From positions 1 through 12,692 of the forward strand of contig JAZRDC010000058.1 of the NCBI GenBank assembly GCA_045660065.1: a stretch of DNA of 12,692 bases, given 5' to 3'. Positions 10,853 through 12,692 of the stretch are shown one piece after another. Numbering within the stretch: the stretch's first letter is position 1; every line of letters begins with the position of its first letter. The DNA is from RGIG2094 sp045660065 (GTDB lineage: Bacteria; Bacillota; Clostridia; RGIG6154). The position numbers and the translations under genes were made by a program. Below the pieces are notes generated by a model. The model worked only from the letters and a program-made list of their open reading frames with translations, had not been told where the DNA came from and made no database searches.

Positions 10853-10881
10853 TTGACAAATTTAAAAAGTTCTGCTAAAAT
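10853..10881 (+). promoter_or_regulatory. Promoter of the perR-rubrerythrin operon
   Basis: TTGACA (10853-10858), 17 bases, TAAAAT (10876-10881). Transcription should start near 10888, inside the Per box that follows. Confidence 0.85.
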
Positions 10882-10885
10882 AAAA

Positions 10886-10900
10886 TTGTAATCATTACAA
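10886..10900. promoter_or_regulatory. Per box (PerR operator)
   Basis: TTGTAAT-C-ATTACAA is a perfect 7-1-7 palindrome that matches the Per box consensus TTATAATNATTATAA at 13 of 15 positions, the two changes being symmetric. It overlaps the predicted transcription start of perR, the right place for repression that peroxide would relieve. Confidence 0.85.
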
Positions 10901-10931
10901 AAATGAAACGAATACAAAATAGGTGGTGAGT

Positions 10932-11321
10932 ATGAACATTCAGAATGTGTTAATTGATAATGGGATAAGGCCCTCAATCACAAGAATAAAAATTCTTGAA
11001 TATTTAAGAAGTGTGTGTACCCATCCAACGGTTGATGATGTTTATATTAAACTGCACCCACTGTTGCCAACTCTGTCAAGAACAACAGTTTATAACACTT
11101 TAAAACTTCTTGCAGAAAAGGGGATAGTTAAAGTTCTCACGATTGATGATACGCATATCAGGTACGACGGATGCACAGACTTTCACGGGCACTTTATGTG
11201 TTCGGATTGCGGCAAAGTTTATGATTTTAATGTGTCAGCAGACGCAGAATCCGGACTTGATGGGTTTGAAATTTCCGCCAAAGAAGTTTTTTATAGCGGA
11301 AAATGTAAAAATTGTTTATAA
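10932..11321 (+). CDS. perR: Peroxide-responsive Fur-family repressor PerR
   Basis: This 129-residue repressor has a winged-helix DNA-binding half (1-75, including TLSRTTVYNTLKLLAEKGIV) and a metal-binding dimer half. The five regulatory metal ligands of Bacillus PerR (H37, D85, H91, H93, D104) correspond to H31, D79, H85, H87 and D98 here with identical spacing. The structural Zn site is C90, C93, C125 and C128. Asp98 where Fur has Glu favours PerR. With Fe(II) bound, such proteins are oxidised by peroxide at the His ligands and leave DNA. The ATG at 10932 is chosen because AGGTGG (10921-10926) precedes it; a GTG at 10923 overlaps that site. A Per box covers its own promoter, so it should be autoregulated. 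Reverse rubrerythrin follows 31 bases downstream in the same operon. Confidence 0.9.
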   Translation: MNIQNVLIDNGIRPSITRIKILEYLRSVCTHPTVDDVYIKLHPLLPTLSRTTVYNTLKLLAEKGIVKVLTIDDTHIRYDGCTDFHGHFMCSDCGKVYDFNVSADAESGLDGFEISAKEVFYSGKCKNCL

Positions 11322-11352
11322 AAAATTATTAAAATATAAAGGAGAAATTATT

Positions 11353-11937
11353 ATGAAATTTGTATGCTCAGTTTGCGGTTATGTTCACGAAGGAGACGCT
11401 GCTCCGGAAAAATGTCCGGTTTGCAAAGTACCGGCAGAAAAATTTAATGTTATGGTAGAAGGTGCAGCACTTGCTGCAGAACACGAATATGGTGTTTACG
11501 GAAAAACAGTAAAAAATAATCCTGATATCAGCGAAGAAGATAAAAAGTATATTTTTGAACAGCTTATGGCAAACTTCAACGGTGAATGTGCAGAAGTAGG
11601 TATGTACCTCTGTATGGCTCGTATTGCTCACCGTGAAGGTTATCCTGAAGTAGGCCTTTACTGGGAAAAAGCGGCTTATGAAGAAGCAGAACACGCTGCA
11701 AAATTTGCTGAACTTTTAGGTGAAGATTTAGAACCAAATATGAAAGCCACAACAAAAAACAACCTCAAATGGAGAGTTGACTGCGAATATGGCGCAACAC
11801 AGGGTAAATTTGACTTAGCAGTATGCGCTAAGAAAAACGGCCTTGATGCAATCCACGACACCGTTCACGAAATGGCTCGCGACGAAGCTCGTCATGGCAA
11901 AGGCTTAGAAGGCTTACTCAACAGATACTTTAAATAA
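11353..11937 (+). CDS. rbr: Reverse rubrerythrin (N-terminal rubredoxin, C-terminal diiron domain)
   Basis: This 194-residue cytoplasmic non-heme iron peroxidase reduces H2O2 (and O2 in clostridial examples) to water with electrons from NADH or rubredoxin systems. Its domain order is reversed from classical rubrerythrin. The rubredoxin-like iron site comes first, with C5-x2-C8 and C21-x2-C24 (KFVCSVCGY, EKCPVCKVP). The ferritin-like four-helix domain follows, with ligands E78 (NGECAE), E111 and H114 (EEAEH), E145, E173 and E178 with H181 (DEARH). The start is the ATG at 11353 behind AAAGGAG (11338-11344); the frame extends upstream into perR but without a site. The clostridial reverse rubrerythrins I know of are under PerR control, and the Per box upstream of perR fits that. 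Codons look richer in C-ending choices than its neighbours, as expected for a highly expressed gene. Confidence 0.92.
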   Translation: MKFVCSVCGYVHEGDAAPEKCPVCKVPAEKFNVMVEGAALAAEHEYGVYGKTVKNNPDISEEDKKYIFEQLMANFNGECAEVGMYLCMARIAHREGYPEVGLYWEKAAYEEAEHAAKFAELLGEDLEPNMKATTKNNLKWRVDCEYGATQGKFDLAVCAKKNGLDAIHDTVHEMARDEARHGKGLEGLLNRYFK

Positions 11938-11944
11938 AATAATA

Positions 11945-11972
11945 GTAAAGGCTGTCATCTGACAGCCTTTAC
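11945..11972 (+). terminator. Strong hairpin between rubrerythrin and the [2Fe-2S] gene, without a U tract
   Basis: GTAAAGGCTGTC (11945-11956), loop ATCT, and GACAGCCTTTAC (11961-11972) form a perfect 12-bp stem (the innermost A-T could also pair). It is followed by ATATAAG, not a T run. It may be a weak terminator or a 3' stabiliser that gives rubrerythrin more mRNA than the next gene. Confidence 0.6.
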
Positions 11973-11992
11973 ATATAAGAAGGGTGAATGAA

Positions 11993-12199
11993 ATGGTAGA
12001 AAATTATATGGTTTGTAATTGTATGCAGGTAAGTTATAATGATATCGCAGACGCAATGCACAATCTTACCAAGTTTGATGATGTGTTAAGCACATTCAAA
12101 AAAGTGCAGGATGTAACCAATTGTTCAACAGGTTGCGGTGGTTGTCATCAGAAAGTTTTGGATATTATTTCTGAAATTATGAATGGCGCAACTGCGTAA
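11993..12199 (+). CDS. BFD-like [2Fe-2S]-binding mini-protein
   Basis: This 68-residue protein matches the Fer2_BFD family (bacterioferritin-associated ferredoxin-like). It has C8-x-C10 in MVCNCMQVSYNDIADAM, then a helix, then NCSTGCGGCHQKV with C48-x2-C51 completing the four cluster ligands; C44 is an extra Cys. Family members use a [2Fe-2S] cluster in electron transfer or iron mobilisation. The ATG at 11993 has AAGGG at 11980-11984; an in-frame GTG at 11984 overlaps that site and is not used. It lies just behind reverse rubrerythrin, without a clear promoter of its own, so it is probably read through from the perR-rbr operon past the hairpin at 11945. It could feed electrons to the rubrerythrin, but this is inferred from position. 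Confidence 0.88.
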   Translation: MVENYMVCNCMQVSYNDIADAMHNLTKFDDVLSTFKKVQDVTNCSTGCGGCHQKVLDIISEIMNGATA

Positions 12200-12217
12200 A
12201 ATACATAGTTTAAAATT

Positions 12218-12244
12218 AAAGGGTTGAGTTTTGCTCAACCCTTT
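12218..12244 (+). terminator. Terminator closing the peroxide-defence operon
   Basis: AAAGGGTTGAG (12218-12228), loop TTTTG, and CTCAACCCTTT (12234-12244) form a perfect 11-bp stem, followed by an interrupted T-rich tail (GTTGTGTTTTG). Confidence 0.8.
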
Positions 12245-12266
12245 GTTGTGTTTTGTATATATTTTG

Positions 12267-12295
12267 TTGATTTTAATATTGTTTTGTGTTAAAAT
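12267..12295 (+). promoter_or_regulatory. Promoter of the PsiE-like gene
   Basis: TTGATT (12267-12272), 17 bases, TAAAAT (12290-12295). An ATTAC/GTAAT inverted repeat (12296-12300, 12307-12311) follows directly but is too short to weigh heavily. Confidence 0.65.
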
Positions 12296-12328
12296 ATTAC
12301 ATATACGTAATCAAAAAGGAGAAATATT

Positions 12329-12692
12329 ATGAGAAAGAAACTTCAGGATAAAATGTTTGAAATAAGTTATCTGATTGAACTTTTTATATCTTTGCTTGTA
12401 GGTATCGCAGTGATAATAATGACGGTGCGTGTAATTGCCGATGTATTTAATTTAGCATTTTTCCAAACAGGTGTTGATTCACTTGTTGCGGTTTTAGATA
12501 AAGCAATCACACTTGCCATTGGTGCCGAACTTATAAAAATGCTTTGTAAGCACACCCCAGAAACTGTTATTGAAGTGTTGGCATTTGCTTTGGCTCGTAA
12601 ACTTATTGTAGAACATTCTTTGCCTTTGGAAAATCTTGTTACAGTAGTTGCTATTGCAATACTTTTTGCGGTAAGAAGATTTTTGCTCAATC
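12329..12692 (+). CDS. PsiE-like integral membrane protein, N-terminal 121 residues (3' end outside window)
   Basis: The frame starts at ATG 12329 with AAGGAG at 12316-12321 and is still open at the window end, giving 121 residues. Four hydrophobic segments are visible: about 13-38, 51-72, 78-94 and 101-115. The stretch from residue 78 on (ETVIEVLAFALARKLIVEH, then LENLVTVVAIAILFAVRRFL) resembles the phosphate-starvation-inducible PsiE superfamily, including the conserved Arg and His between helices 3 and 4. PsiE itself is about 136 residues, so most of the protein is probably present. The molecular function of the family is not established. It has its own promoter and follows a terminator, so it is not part of the rubrerythrin operon. 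A different small membrane family is possible. Confidence 0.7.
   Translation, partial: MRKKLQDKMFEISYLIELFISLLVGIAVIIMTVRVIADVFNLAFFQTGVDSLVAVLDKAITLAIGAELIKMLCKHTPETVIEVLAFALARKLIVEHSLPLENLVTVVAIAILFAVRRFLLN

Noticed and set aside
11143..11352. 70-residue N-terminal extension of rubrerythrin
   Set aside because: It overlaps perR in another frame; the ATG at 11353 has a strong ribosome binding site and matches the start of the rubredoxin domain.
12296..12311. ATTAC-atatac-GTAAT as a Per box or Fur box before the PsiE-like gene
   Set aside because: It does not fit the 7-1-7 Per box seen before perR nor a Fur box; five-base arms are expected by chance in DNA this rich in A and T.

Overview
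The window comes from an AT-rich, low-GC Gram-positive anaerobe, most likely a member of the Clostridia. The evidence is strong AGGAGG-type ribosome binding sites, short U-tailed terminators, a CwlD-type spore-cortex amidase (suggesting an endospore former), a PerR and reverse-rubrerythrin peroxide-defence pair typical of clostridia, a CsaB-type wall pyruvylation enzyme, and a DUF1540 mini-protein. A NahK-like sugar kinase hints at a gut or host-glycan lifestyle. I cannot name a species from sequence alone.

Left part (1-3660, plus strand). The 3' end of thiD is followed by a two-gene Fic toxin-antitoxin module. Its antitoxin fuses a DNA-binding HTH domain to a VbhA-like inhibitory tail, and it is driven by a consensus-perfect -35/-10 promoter carrying an inverted repeat. 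A terminator separates it from monocistronic nadE (ammonia-type NAD synthetase), and then a nahK-like N-acetylhexosamine 1-kinase with a hairpin in its leader.

Middle part (3660-9210). On the minus strand a 731-residue fusion of a GT4 glycosyltransferase and a CsaB pyruvyltransferase is tightly coupled to ruvX. Divergent from it, on the plus strand, is an 882-residue secreted phosphodiester-glycosidase (NAGPA) protein. It carries an Ig-like domain, a carbohydrate-binding-like domain and a tail that looks like a dead metallophosphoesterase. Both products point to secondary cell-wall polymer or surface polysaccharide work.

Right part (9210-12692). A stem-loop-rich non-coding stretch is followed by a 54-residue minus-strand DUF1540 gene. 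Divergent from that is cwlD, convergent with a minus-strand protein of unknown function (TTG start, acidic tail). Then comes perR with its own Per box over the transcription start, reverse rubrerythrin, and a BFD-like [2Fe-2S] mini-protein: a peroxide and oxygen defence operon. The window ends inside a PsiE-like membrane protein gene.

The strongest less-ordinary items are the HTH-VbhA antitoxin with its altered inhibitory motif and operator-like promoter, the GT4-CsaB fusion, the NAGPA protein with a degenerate phosphoesterase tail, and a palindromic terminator family with a compensated base change. I see no CRISPR array, tRNA, rRNA, transposase or obvious phage gene.
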